DNA from: Actinoalloteichus caeruleus DSM 43889
Lineage (GTDB): Bacteria > Actinomycetota > Actinomycetes > Mycobacteriales > Pseudonocardiaceae
Direction: 5' to 3'
Assembly: GCF_000429185.2 (NCBI RefSeq)
Contig: NZ_AUBJ02000001.1
Span: forward strand, 4,898,001-4,962,000
DNA: 64,000 nucleotides
Shown: one piece after another, positions 57,401 to 64,000 of the stretch
How the letters are laid out: every line of letters begins with the position of its first letter
Position numbering within the stretch: position 1 is the first letter of the stretch
Notes under the pieces: model-generated
Databases searched by the model: none
Told to the model about the DNA's origin: nothing
Seen by the model: only the letters and a program-made list of their open reading frames with translations
Translations under genes and position numbers: made by a program

Positions 57401-58906
57401 GTGGTGGCCTTGTCCACGCTCAGTGACCTGCTCGCCGAACACACGACCCTGTCGGACGGAGTCGTGGACCACCTGCAGATGGTGGTGGCGGAGTGGCAGC
57501 TGCTGTCCGACCTCTCCTTCGCGGACTTCCTGCTGTGGACCCCGGTGGAGAACGCCGACGGCGAGGTCGACGACGGCCGGTTCCTGTGCGTGGCGCAGGC
57601 CCGGCCCACCACGGCGCCGACGGCGCACCCCGAGGACCTCGTGGGCGGCGTCGTCACCTCCGTCGAGCACCCCCAGCTCCGGCGAGCCGTTCTCGACGGG
57701 CGCATCTGCCGGGAGGAGGAGCCGAAGTGGCACCTCGGGGTGCCCGTGCGCCGGGAGACGATCCCGGTCCGGTACGGGAACCGGGTGGTCGCCGTGTTGA
57801 GCCGGGACACGAACCTGGCGATGCCGAGGGTCCCGAGCCCGTTGGAGATCTCCTACCTGGGCAGTGCCTCGGACCTGTGCCAGATGGTGGCCGACGGGAG
57901 TTTCCCGACGAGCGAGCCGGCCCCCGACGTGCACACCAGTCCCCGGGTCGGCGACGGTCTGATCAGGCTCGACGCCACCGGATCGGCGGTGTTCGCGAGC
58001 CCGAACGCCCTGTCGGCCTACCACCGGATGGGACACGCGGCCGACCTCCTGGGCACCCAGCTCGCGCCGCTGACCCGGGCGTTGATCTCCGATCCCTTCG
58101 ACGCGACGGAGGTCGCCCAGCGCATCAGGCTGGCCGTTGACGGCCAGCCGAGCATGCGGATGGAGGCGGAGGCCCGAGGTGCCACCGTGCTCTTCCGCGC
58201 GTTGCCGCTGCGGCCCCGAGGGCAGGCGGCGGGAGCGCTGGTGCTGGTGCGTGACGTGACCGACCTGAAGCGGCGGGATCGGGCCCTGATGTCGAAGGAC
58301 GCCACGATCCGTGAGATCCACCACCGGGTGAAGAACAACCTCCAGACCGTCGCCGCCCTGCTGCGCCTCCAGTCGAGGAGGATGTCCACGCCGGAGGCGC
58401 GGCAGGCGCTCCAGGAGTCGATGCGCCGCGTGACGTCGATCGCGTTGGTGCACGAAACCCTGTCGATGTCGGTGGACGAGAGGGTCGACCTCGACGACGT
58501 GATCGACCGGGTCATCCCGATGATGAGCGACGTCGCGGCCGCGGAGAGCCGGGTGGCGGTCCGCCGGGACGGCCGGTTCGGCGTCGTCCCGGCCGAACTG
58601 GCGACCCCGTTGGTGATGGTGCTGACCGAGCTGGTGCAGAACGCGATCGAGCACGCGTTCAGCCGTGGGCAGCGCGGCGACGTCTCGTTGTCGGCGAGCC
58701 GGTCGGCGAAGTGGTTGGACGTGTTGGTCAACGACAACGGCAGGGGACTACCGGCCGGCTTCTCCCTCGAACGCGCCGACGGGCTCGGACTCCAGATCGT
58801 GCGGACGTTGGTGGACTCCGAGCTCCAGGGGTCGCTGAGCCTGCGACGAGGTGAGCCGGTGGGGACGCAGGCGGTCCTGCGTGTTCCGCTCAAGCGCCGC
58901 CGTTGA
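57401..58906 (+). CDS. pdtaS: sensor histidine kinase PdtaS
   Basis: A soluble HisKA_2-type sensor kinase; in mycobacteria it phosphorylates the RNA-binding antiterminator PdtaR. The 501 residues comprise a GAF domain (about 1-150), a PAS domain (about 180-295), the dimerisation helix EIHHRVKNNLQTVAALL with His307/His308, and an HATPase domain (ELVQNAIEHAF, NDNGRGLPAG, GLGLQIV). No membrane helix. GTG at 57401 is used; TTG at 57410 aligns better with the mycobacterial N-terminus (STLGDLLAEHT). No pdtaR lies in the window. Confidence 0.93.
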   Translation: MVALSTLSDLLAEHTTLSDGVVDHLQMVVAEWQLLSDLSFADFLLWTPVENADGEVDDGRFLCVAQARPTTAPTAHPEDLVGGVVTSVEHPQLRRAVLDGRICREEEPKWHLGVPVRRETIPVRYGNRVVAVLSRDTNLAMPRVPSPLEISYLGSASDLCQMVADGSFPTSEPAPDVHTSPRVGDGLIRLDATGSAVFASPNALSAYHRMGHAADLLGTQLAPLTRALISDPFDATEVAQRIRLAVDGQPSMRMEAEARGATVLFRALPLRPRGQAAGALVLVRDVTDLKRRDRALMSKDATIREIHHRVKNNLQTVAALLRLQSRRMSTPEARQALQESMRRVTSIALVHETLSMSVDERVDLDDVIDRVIPMMSDVAAAESRVAVRRDGRFGVVPAELATPLVMVLTELVQNAIEHAFSRGQRGDVSLSASRSAKWLDVLVNDNGRGLPAGFSLERADGLGLQIVRTLVDSELQGSLSLRRGEPVGTQAVLRVPLKRRR

Positions 58907-59100
58907 TGGCCGGGGCTCCTCCGGATGGCGGAGATCATTCCGCTGTCCGGGGTGACATCCCGCTACTGGGGGAACGGGCGGCGCGCCGGGGTGGGACGTC
59001 GCTCCGATGTTCGGTCCGACGTTTGTCGGGCACTCGGAATCGTCTCGATTCCCGTCGCGCATGACGGGTTCGGAGGAAGGGAAATGCCCCGAACATGAAA

Positions 59101-59128
59101 ACGCCGAGAGCTCGGGGGCTCTCGGCGT
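59101..59128 (-). terminator. intrinsic terminator of whiB1
   Basis: An 11-bp stem (ACGCCGAGAGC and complement) with a 6-base loop is followed on the minus strand by TTTTC, 20 bases after the whiB1 stop. Confidence 0.85.
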
Positions 59129-59148
59129 GATCAGAGGGTTCGCGCGGC

Positions 59149-59403
59149 TCAGGCGTTGCTCCGTGCGCGGGTCCGGGCATTGCGCCGCTTCAGCGCGCGT
59201 CGCTCGTCCTCGCTCATTCCGCCCCAGACGCCTGCGTCCTGCCCGCTCTCCAAAGCCCAGGTCAGGCACTCGGAGGACACCGGGCACCGTCGGCAGACGG
59301 CCTTCGCCTCGGCGATCTGCAGGAGGGCGGGACCGCTGTTGCCCACGGGGAAGAACAGCTCAGGGTCCTCGTCACGGCAGGCCGCGCGGTGGCGCCAGTC
59401 CAT
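59149..59403 (-). CDS. whiB1: WhiB1 iron-sulfur regulator
   Basis: An 84-residue WhiB1: cluster ligands Cys9, Cys37, Cys40 and Cys46, the GVWGG turn near 58-62, and the basic tail RRALKRRNARTRAR. In M. tuberculosis it is essential, binds NO through its 4Fe-4S cluster and contacts the housekeeping sigma factor. The ATG at 59403 follows GCGAGGAGCACG. Two CRP-type sites lie upstream and a T-run terminator downstream. Neighbours pdtaS and a lipid kinase match Rv3220c-Rv3218 order. Confidence 0.96.
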   Translation of the reverse strand: MDWRHRAACRDEDPELFFPVGNSGPALLQIAEAKAVCRRCPVSSECLTWALESGQDAGVWGGMSEDERRALKRRNARTRARSNA

Positions 59404-59473
59404 TGTTACGTGCTCCTCGCTAGGCGCGATGCAACGCGCCGGTCGTTGTTCGGGGGTAAGTGTGGCGGGTGCT

Positions 59474-59489
59474 TGTGAAGGCTTTCACG
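59474..59489 (-). promoter_or_regulatory. CRP-type site 1 upstream of whiB1
   Basis: TGTGA-AGGCTT-TCACG matches the CRP pattern TGTGA-N6-TCACA with one change. The M. tuberculosis whiB1 promoter also has two sites for the CRP protein Rv3676. Confidence 0.7.
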
Positions 59490-59499
59490 TGCCTTGCCT

Positions 59500-59515
59500 T
59501 GTGAATGCTTTCACG
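59500..59515 (-). promoter_or_regulatory. CRP-type site 2 upstream of whiB1
   Basis: TGTGA-ATGCTT-TCACG, 26 bases centre-to-centre from site 1. Confidence 0.7.
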
Positions 59516-59532
59516 AACTGGCGCAATGTCAA
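59504..59532 (-). promoter_or_regulatory. whiB1 promoter
   Basis: A perfect TTGACA (59527-59532, minus strand) is followed after 17 bases by AGCATT, which overlaps CRP site 2. Confidence 0.4.
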
Positions 59533-59547
59533 GGGGTTAGATCCAAT

Positions 59548-59584
59548 CAGGTGAGGCAGCTCACCTGTAAGATCAAATTTGATC
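59548..59584. repeat. two adjacent palindromes upstream of whiB1
   Basis: CAGGTGAG-GCAG-CTCACCTG (59548-59567) is an 8-bp hairpin and may end the lipid kinase transcript. GATCAAATTTGATC (59571-59584) is a perfect AT-rich palindrome, striking in this GC-rich sequence and suggestive of a regulator site. Confidence 0.55.
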
Positions 59585-59683
59585 ACGCTGAGTAGCTACA
59601 GGTGCGGCCAAGTCGGGGAGCTCGCTGGCCGAACCACACCCTATGGCGGTATGACACTCGCGCCCGTTGTGATTGCCCGGGAA

Positions 59684-60604
59684 TCAGACTACTACCTGTA
59701 GGGCGTTTCGTGTTGCGGAGAACTCGATTGTGGTGTGGTGACCGAGGAAGTCGCCGTCGACCTGGAGCCCCGTCGGCCTCGCGCAGCGCACCACGACCGA
59801 GGGCACGTCGTCCACCCGCAACACCGCGCGTCCCTTGGGTTCCCGCGACGAACTGACCACCTGCCCGAGGTGTCGGAGCACGGTCGGCAGCGCGGTGGAA
59901 CGAAGACCGAAGACTCCCAGGCCGCCGTCGAAGGACGCCCCGGGGTTCACGTGCAGCGGCCGGCGACCGAGGTAGGTCCAGGGGTCGGTGTTCGACACGA
60001 ACGCCAGGTGGAGACCGGTGACCGGTTCCCGACCGGGGAGCGTCGCGGTCAACAGGGGGCGGCGACCGACGAGCCGGAAGTAGTTCGCCACGGCGATGCG
60101 CACGTAACGGGCGGCACTCGCCTCGCGGCCCCGCGCGCGCAGGCGCTCGACGCCGGCGATCACGTCGGCGTCCCAGCCCACCCCCGCGTTGAACGTGAAC
60201 CACCTGCCGTTGGCCCGGCCGAGGCCCACCCGTCGGGACCGCCCCTCCTCGATCGCGGTGAGCAGCTGGTGCGTCGCCTCCACCGGATCCCTGGGCATGC
60301 CCAGCGCACGGGCGAACACGTTGCCCATGCCACCGGGAACCACGCCCAGCGCGGGGACGTCGTCCCGAACACCCCGGCGCAACAGACCGTTGACCACCTC
60401 GTTCACCGTGCCGTCACCGCCGAGGGCCACGACGAGATCCACGCCGTCATCCATGGCCCTCGCGGCGGCGTCCGCGGCGTGCCCCCGGTAGTCCGTCTCG
60501 GCGACCTCCAGCCGGACGGTGCTCGCCAGTGCGTGCGCGAGCACGTCCCGAACCCCGGACGTCGTGGAGGTGGCCTGCGGGTTGACCACGAGGAGCGCGC
60601 GCAC
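59684..60604 (-). CDS. diacylglycerol/lipid kinase family protein
   Basis: A 306-residue DAGK_cat-type kinase that phosphorylates a lipid using ATP. The nucleotide loop VVALGGDGTVNEVVNGLL lies near 67-84, PGGMGNVFARALG near 100, and TFNAGVGWDADVI near 142. The C-terminal beta-sandwich ends VDGDFLGHH. The GTG at 60604 is 7 bases after TACCCT; the longer upstream frame is Arg/Gly-rich and unsupported. Homologous to the gene next to whiB1 in mycobacteria. Substrate (diacylglycerol or sphingoid-like) unknown. Confidence 0.9.
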   Translation of the reverse strand: MRALLVVNPQATSTTSGVRDVLAHALASTVRLEVAETDYRGHAADAAARAMDDGVDLVVALGGDGTVNEVVNGLLRRGVRDDVPALGVVPGGMGNVFARALGMPRDPVEATHQLLTAIEEGRSRRVGLGRANGRWFTFNAGVGWDADVIAGVERLRARGREASAARYVRIAVANYFRLVGRRPLLTATLPGREPVTGLHLAFVSNTDPWTYLGRRPLHVNPGASFDGGLGVFGLRSTALPTVLRHLGQVVSSSREPKGRAVLRVDDVPSVVVRCARPTGLQVDGDFLGHHTTIEFSATRNALQVVV

Positions 60605-60611
60605 GCATCGC

Positions 60612-60617
60612 AGGGTA
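60612..60617 (-). promoter_or_regulatory. -10 box, leaderless start of lipid kinase gene
   Basis: TACCCT (minus strand) ends 7 bases before the GTG at 60604. Confidence 0.55.
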
Positions 60618-60786
60618 GGCCAGCCCGTCGCGTGATCGCGCGTCGCCTGGCCGGGCGATCCCCAGCGCGCCCCGTGATCGCCACGCGTCCCGCGCGTCAC
60701 GGGTGGCCGCGCCACGTCGACCTCGAGCTGGTCGGGGTTATCATCGGCGTTCGGAACTCCCGCCCCCCATCCCGTGAGGTGTCCCC

Positions 60787-61257
60787 GTGCGCTCCGAGTC
60801 GCCGCCGCGGTCCGTCCGACTCGCCGGACTTCTCGTCGCCCTCCAGGGGCTCGGGGGTCTCGGCTTCGTCGCGGTCTTCCTCACCAGGGAGATCGGCGGC
60901 GTCGGGCAGGAGACCGGCGGGAGCGGGTTCGGCCACGTCGCCTACTTCAGCCTGCTCAGCGTCGGCGTGCTCGCCATCGCCGCCGGGCTGCTGCGCGGTA
61001 AGCCGTGGGCCAGGACACCGGCGCTGTTCGTGCAGATCCTGCTGTTCGCGGTCGCCTGGTACGCCTTCGGCCCCTCCGAACAGCGGCTCGCCGGCGTCGC
61101 CCTCGGCGCCGTCTGCGTGGCGACCTTCGTCGCGCTGTGCACCATCAGGGCCCGCCTCTGGTCGGTCAACCTGACCGAGGAGGAGCTGGCACGGCGGGCC
61201 GGAGAGCCCCTCCCCGCCGGGGCCGGGCCGGGGGACGATCGTCCCGAGAACTCCTGA
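60787..61257 (+). CDS. four-helix membrane protein (Rv3217c-like)
   Basis: A 156-residue integral membrane protein of unknown function. Four hydrophobic segments lie at about 9-32, 50-68, 75-93 and 100-120, followed by a cytosolic tail with LTEEELARRAGEP. Position between the lipid kinase and a GNAT gene matches Rv3217c. GTG at 60787 with GTGAGGTG upstream. Divergent from the lipid kinase across 182 bases. Confidence 0.82.
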   Translation: MRSESPPRSVRLAGLLVALQGLGGLGFVAVFLTREIGGVGQETGGSGFGHVAYFSLLSVGVLAIAAGLLRGKPWARTPALFVQILLFAVAWYAFGPSEQRLAGVALGAVCVATFVALCTIRARLWSVNLTEEELARRAGEPLPAGAGPGDDRPENS

Positions 61258-61308
61258 GCTCGTCGACCCGACCGTCGAACCCGATCACGGACGCCGGAAG
61301 GACCTCTG

Positions 61309-61791
61309 ATGCGTTTCCGAGAGGCGAACTCCGCCGACTGGCCCAACATCTGGCCGATCTGGCACCGGATCGTGGCCGAGGGCGAGACCTACATGCTGCC
61401 CGACGTCGGCCAGGACGAGGCGGCGAGCTACTGGATGCTCCCCCCGCCGGCGAAGGTGTTCGTGCTCGAGGAGGACGGCGGACTCCTCGCCACGGCCCTG
61501 CTCAAACCGAACCAACCGGCCGGAGGCGACCACGTGGCCAACGCCTCCTTCATGGTCGACCCTGACCAGGCCGGTCGCGGGCTCGGACGACGTCTCGCCG
61601 AGTTCGTCCTCGCGGAGGCGGCCCAGGCCGGCTACCTCGCGATGCAGTTCAACGCGGTCGTCGAGACCAACACCCACGCGGTCCGGCTGTGGAAGTCGCT
61701 CGGCTTCGAGGTGCTCGCGACCGTCCCCGACGCCTTCCGCCACCCCCGTCTCGGCCTCGTCGGCGCGCACATCATGCGTCGCGCGCTCTGA
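61309..61791 (+). CDS. GNAT family N-acetyltransferase
   Basis: A 160-residue acetyltransferase (Rv3216 position). The acetyl-CoA loop is VDPDQAGRGLGRRLAEFVL near 84-102 and the C-terminal motif B is NTHAVRLWKSLGFEVLATVP near 124-143. The N-terminal half has WPIWHRIVAEGETYMLP. Acceptor unknown. ATG at 61309 with a GGAAGGA site upstream. It follows the membrane protein gene by 51 bases and may be co-transcribed. Confidence 0.87.
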   Translation: MRFREANSADWPNIWPIWHRIVAEGETYMLPDVGQDEAASYWMLPPPAKVFVLEEDGGLLATALLKPNQPAGGDHVANASFMVDPDQAGRGLGRRLAEFVLAEAAQAGYLAMQFNAVVETNTHAVRLWKSLGFEVLATVPDAFRHPRLGLVGAHIMRRAL

Positions 61792-61972
61792 ACCACCCGG
61801 GGTCGAGGGGGATCGCACGGCGGTCGGGGACCCGCCGACGTCTCCGACGGGCGACGCGTCCGCTCGTCGAACCGGTGCGGCGCGGGCGCCACGACCGGGT
61901 CTGACGTCGTACGCGTCGCCCCGCCCGCCCCACGGTGGGCCGCGGCGGTGCCAGGCCCCGGGTCGAACGCGT

Positions 61973-62512
61973 TCAGCCAGAACCGGTCGGGAGCGGGGCT
62001 TCGGTTCCCGACTTCCCGGCTCCCACCGGATCGGCCGAACCCAACGCGGCCAGCGGGCTCCCGGTCAGGCGGAACACGGTCCACTCGTCCATCGGCACGG
62101 CGCCCAGTGAACGGTAGAAGGCGATCGTCGGCTCCAACCAGTTCAGCACCGACCACTCCAGACGGGCGTAACCGCGCTCGACGCACAGCTCCGCCAGCGC
62201 GGCCAGCAACGCCCGCCCGAGACCCTCCCCCCGCCGGTCCTGGGCGACGAACAGGTCCTCCAGGTAGATGCCGTGCGTGCCCCGCCACGTGGAGAAGTTC
62301 AGGAACCACAGGGCGAAGCCCACCACCTCACCACCCACCTCGGCGACGTGGCCGAACAGGGCGGGTTCGGGACCGAACAACGCGGTCCGCAGGGCGTCGG
62401 CCGTCAGGTGGCACTCGTGCGCCGCCTCCTCGTGCGCGGCCAACTGGTGCGCCAGCTCCACCACCCGGGTGACGTCACGGGGTTCGACGCGGCGAACGCG
62501 GGAATCGGGCAT
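61973..62512 (-). CDS. GNAT family N-acetyltransferase, diamine type
   Basis: A 179-residue GNAT enzyme resembling spermidine/diamine acetyltransferases: FALWFLNFSTWRGTHGIYLEDLFV near 68-91, the acetyl-CoA loop RRGEGLGRALLAALAELC near 95-112, and ARLEWSVLNWLEPTIAFYRSLGA near 117-139. The last 25 residues are low complexity. Polyamine acetylation is likely but unproven. ATG at 62512. The histidine phosphatase gene lies 33 bases upstream on the same strand. Confidence 0.86.
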   Translation of the reverse strand: MPDSRVRRVEPRDVTRVVELAHQLAAHEEAAHECHLTADALRTALFGPEPALFGHVAEVGGEVVGFALWFLNFSTWRGTHGIYLEDLFVAQDRRGEGLGRALLAALAELCVERGYARLEWSVLNWLEPTIAFYRSLGAVPMDEWTVFRLTGSPLAALGSADPVGAGKSGTEAPLPTGSG

Positions 62513-62545
62513 GATCGTGGGGACGCCTTCCTCGACGGGGCCTAC

Positions 62546-63190
62546 CTACCGGCCCCAGGATCCCAGGTTCAGCGCCTGGAGCTGCGGCGTCCCCCTGTCC
62601 ACCCCCAGCACCGCCGCGCCCCCGGTCAGCATCGAGAAGTGCGCGGCGGTGGAGAACGGGAGGCCGAGCCAGCGGGCGATCATCACCCGGCTGAGATGGC
62701 CGTGGCCGACGAGGACGACGTCCCGGTGCGGGAGGGCGTCCCGGACCCGGTGCAGGACGCGGTCTGCGCGGGACGTGACCTGGGCCGCGGTTTCCCCGTG
62801 GGGAGCGGGATGGGTCCAGATCGACCACCCGGGGAGCTCGCGGCGGATGTCGGCGGTCGTCCTGCCCTCGTAGTCCCCGTAGTCGATCTCGCGGAGGTCC
62901 TCACTGACCTCGGTGTGGTCGAGCCCGGCGAGTTCCGCCGTCCTGCGGGCGCGCTGCCGAGGGCTGACGAGGACCAGCGGTGGGGGGCCGGTCGGGAGCA
63001 CCCCGCGCAGCACCTCGCCGGCCCGCACCGCCTGTTCCTCGCCCACCGGTGTCAGGGGGACGTCGGTGCGCCCGGTGTGACGACCAGCGAGGGACCAGGG
63101 CGTCTGCCCGTGGCGGACGAGGAACACCAGGGGACGCCGATCCCCAGGCTGGTCGGCGGGTGCGCCGGTCCCGGGACCCGCCGGGCTCAC
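62546..63190 (-). CDS. histidine phosphatase family protein
   Basis: A 214-residue phosphoglycerate-mutase-like phosphatase. The catalytic RHG is in FLVRHGQTPWSLAGRHTG near 23-40, the second Arg in SPRQRARRTAEL, the Glu in REIDYGDYEGRTT near 99, and the second His in VLVGHGHLSR near 160. Homologous to Rv3214 (Gpm2), which is an acid phosphatase rather than a mutase. GTG at 63190. Substrate not determined. It probably shares a transcript with the GNAT gene downstream. Confidence 0.88.
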   Translation of the reverse strand: MSPAGPGTGAPADQPGDRRPLVFLVRHGQTPWSLAGRHTGRTDVPLTPVGEEQAVRAGEVLRGVLPTGPPPLVLVSPRQRARRTAELAGLDHTEVSEDLREIDYGDYEGRTTADIRRELPGWSIWTHPAPHGETAAQVTSRADRVLHRVRDALPHRDVVLVGHGHLSRVMIARWLGLPFSTAAHFSMLTGGAAVLGVDRGTPQLQALNLGSWGR

Positions 63191-63469
63191 GTCGGCCTCC
63201 CCGAACGCGGGAGGCCACCCGTCCGGACCGGGAGATCCCGGGAGGGGCCCCGCCCCGTGTTCGGCGAACTCGTGGCCCCGCGGCCGGCGGCGCCCTGCGG
63301 GAGAAGGCTCGACCGGCGCGCCGTCGTGGGCTTCCCGACCGGGTCGGGTGGAGGCGGGGGCATGGGTCCTCCTGCTGGTGGCCGGGGTACCGCGTCGACG
63401 TGCCGGACCCTACTCGTGGCCGGGTCGATCCACCGCTCGACGCCGTGCCCCGGGGCGGGGTCGAGCGCG

Positions 63470-64000
63470 TCAGGCCCCGCCCGGGTCGGCCGGCCTCCCG
63501 TACCAGGCGAGGCAGTCCTCGTACCGGGGCAGCAGGCCAGCCTCCTGGGCCTCCCGCAACGTCGGTGCGCTCCGGTCCTTGTCGGACAGGACCAGTCCGT
63601 CGTGCTGGGGCAGTGGAAGTCCGAGCTCGGGGTCCAGCGGGTTGATGCCGTGCTCGGAGGCCGGCCGGTACCCGGTCGAGCAGAGGTAGGTCAGGAGGGT
63701 GTCATCCTCGAGCGCGACGAGCGCGTGACCGAGACCCTCGGCGAGGTAGAGCGCGTGGAAGTCGAGCGAGTCCAGGCGGACCGCCTCCCACCGGCCGAAG
63801 GTCGGGGAACCCACGCGAATGTCGACGACGATGTCGAGCAGCGCCCCCCGGGGGCAGTAGACGTACTTGGCCTGGCCCGGTGGCACGGCCGAGAAGTGCA
63901 CGCCGCGAACGGTGCCTCGCCGGGACACGCTGTGGTTGGTCTGGGCGAGCCGGAATGGTCGCCCCACCGCCTCCACGAACGCGTCCTCCTGGAACGGTGC
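63470..64000 (-). CDS. rmlC: dTDP-4-dehydrorhamnose 3,5-epimerase, partial
   Basis: The frame stays open to the window edge, so the 5' end is missing. The visible 176 residues are cupin-type RmlC: FQEDAF, NHSVSRRGTVRGVHF with the catalytic His, QAKYVYCPRGALLDIVVDIR and VGSPTFGRWEAVRLD, and a SDKDRSAPTL C-terminal motif. It makes dTDP-4-keto-rhamnose, feeding rhamnosyl transfer such as that of the WbbL-like enzyme at 7834. A 3-epimerase of a deoxysugar pathway is the alternative, as only one gene of the pathway is seen. Confidence 0.87.
   Translation of the reverse strand, partial: APFQEDAFVEAVGRPFRLAQTNHSVSRRGTVRGVHFSAVPPGQAKYVYCPRGALLDIVVDIRVGSPTFGRWEAVRLDSLDFHALYLAEGLGHALVALEDDTLLTYLCSTGYRPASEHGINPLDPELGLPLPQHDGLVLSDKDRSAPTLREAQEAGLLPRYEDCLAWYGRPADPGGA

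Overview
The window is chromosomal core DNA of a very GC-rich actinobacterium. The gene content (F420 biosynthesis, MtrAB-LpqB, WhiB1 and WhiB2, mycothiol-type SigR/RsrA, PdtaS, bL37, LppX-like lipoproteins) fits a mycolata relative or Pseudonocardiales member. Gene order from about 7.8 kb to the right end follows the Mycobacterium tuberculosis block Rv3265c to Rv3214 (recalled from memory), with local insertions. No rRNA, tRNA, CRISPR array, insertion sequence or prophage was seen.

Layout. (1) 0.1-2.5 kb: a small type VII secretion substrate cassette (membrane protein, YbaB/EspL-like protein, EspC-like protein, WXG-type protein) with no secretion machinery in view. (2) 3.1-10.8 kb: cell-envelope sugar genes: two GT2 and two GT4 glycosyltransferases, a WbbL-like rhamnosyltransferase among them, and a mannose-1-phosphate guanylyltransferase, interrupted by an arylamine N-acetyltransferase. 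(3) 10.8-15.6 kb: a DNA glycosylase facing a translationally coupled fbiA-fbiB-Nudix block (coenzyme F420), with a site-2 protease upstream. (4) 15.9-21.7 kb: WhiB2, DUF3499, a zincin-like protein, phosphomannomutase, Trm112, TobH/SIS protein and ManA. Together with region 2 this supplies GDP-mannose. (5) 21.9-29.7 kb: cation efflux protein, amino-acid permease, a large uncharacterised membrane hydrolase and AhcY. (6) 30.7-41.7 kb: Tmk, an unknown protein, MtrA-MtrB-LpqB, ComF-like, HPF and SecA. (7) 41.7-48.8 kb: Rv3235-family protein, HAD, SpoU methyltransferase, WS/DGAT acyltransferase, DUF6912, PruA and a lipoprotein. (8) 48.9-55.4 kb: LppX-like lipoprotein, RsgA, AroA, two tandem SRAP proteins, a hydrolase and YbaK. 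(9) 55.6-64 kb: SigR-RsrA, bL37, biotinyl carrier, PdtaS, WhiB1, lipid kinase, two GNATs, histidine phosphatase and a partial RmlC.

Regulation visible in the DNA: about fifteen start codons lie 6-8 nt after a -10-like hexamer, which suggests leaderless transcripts. There are two matching SigR-type promoters (sigR itself and hpf), tandem CRP-type sites at whiB1, a palindrome over the whiB2 -10, paired GTAAC/GTCAC motifs upstream of mtrA, and several long perfect terminator hairpins.

Points most worth follow-up: a membrane protein whose alpha/beta-hydrolase motifs appear split around a multi-helix membrane insertion; tandem SRAP genes in which one copy has lost two active-site residues; a WS/DGAT protein with an altered HHxxxDG motif; and the SigR-hpf link with a long structured leader. 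Base positions were read by hand. Homology statements come from recognition of motifs, not from a search.
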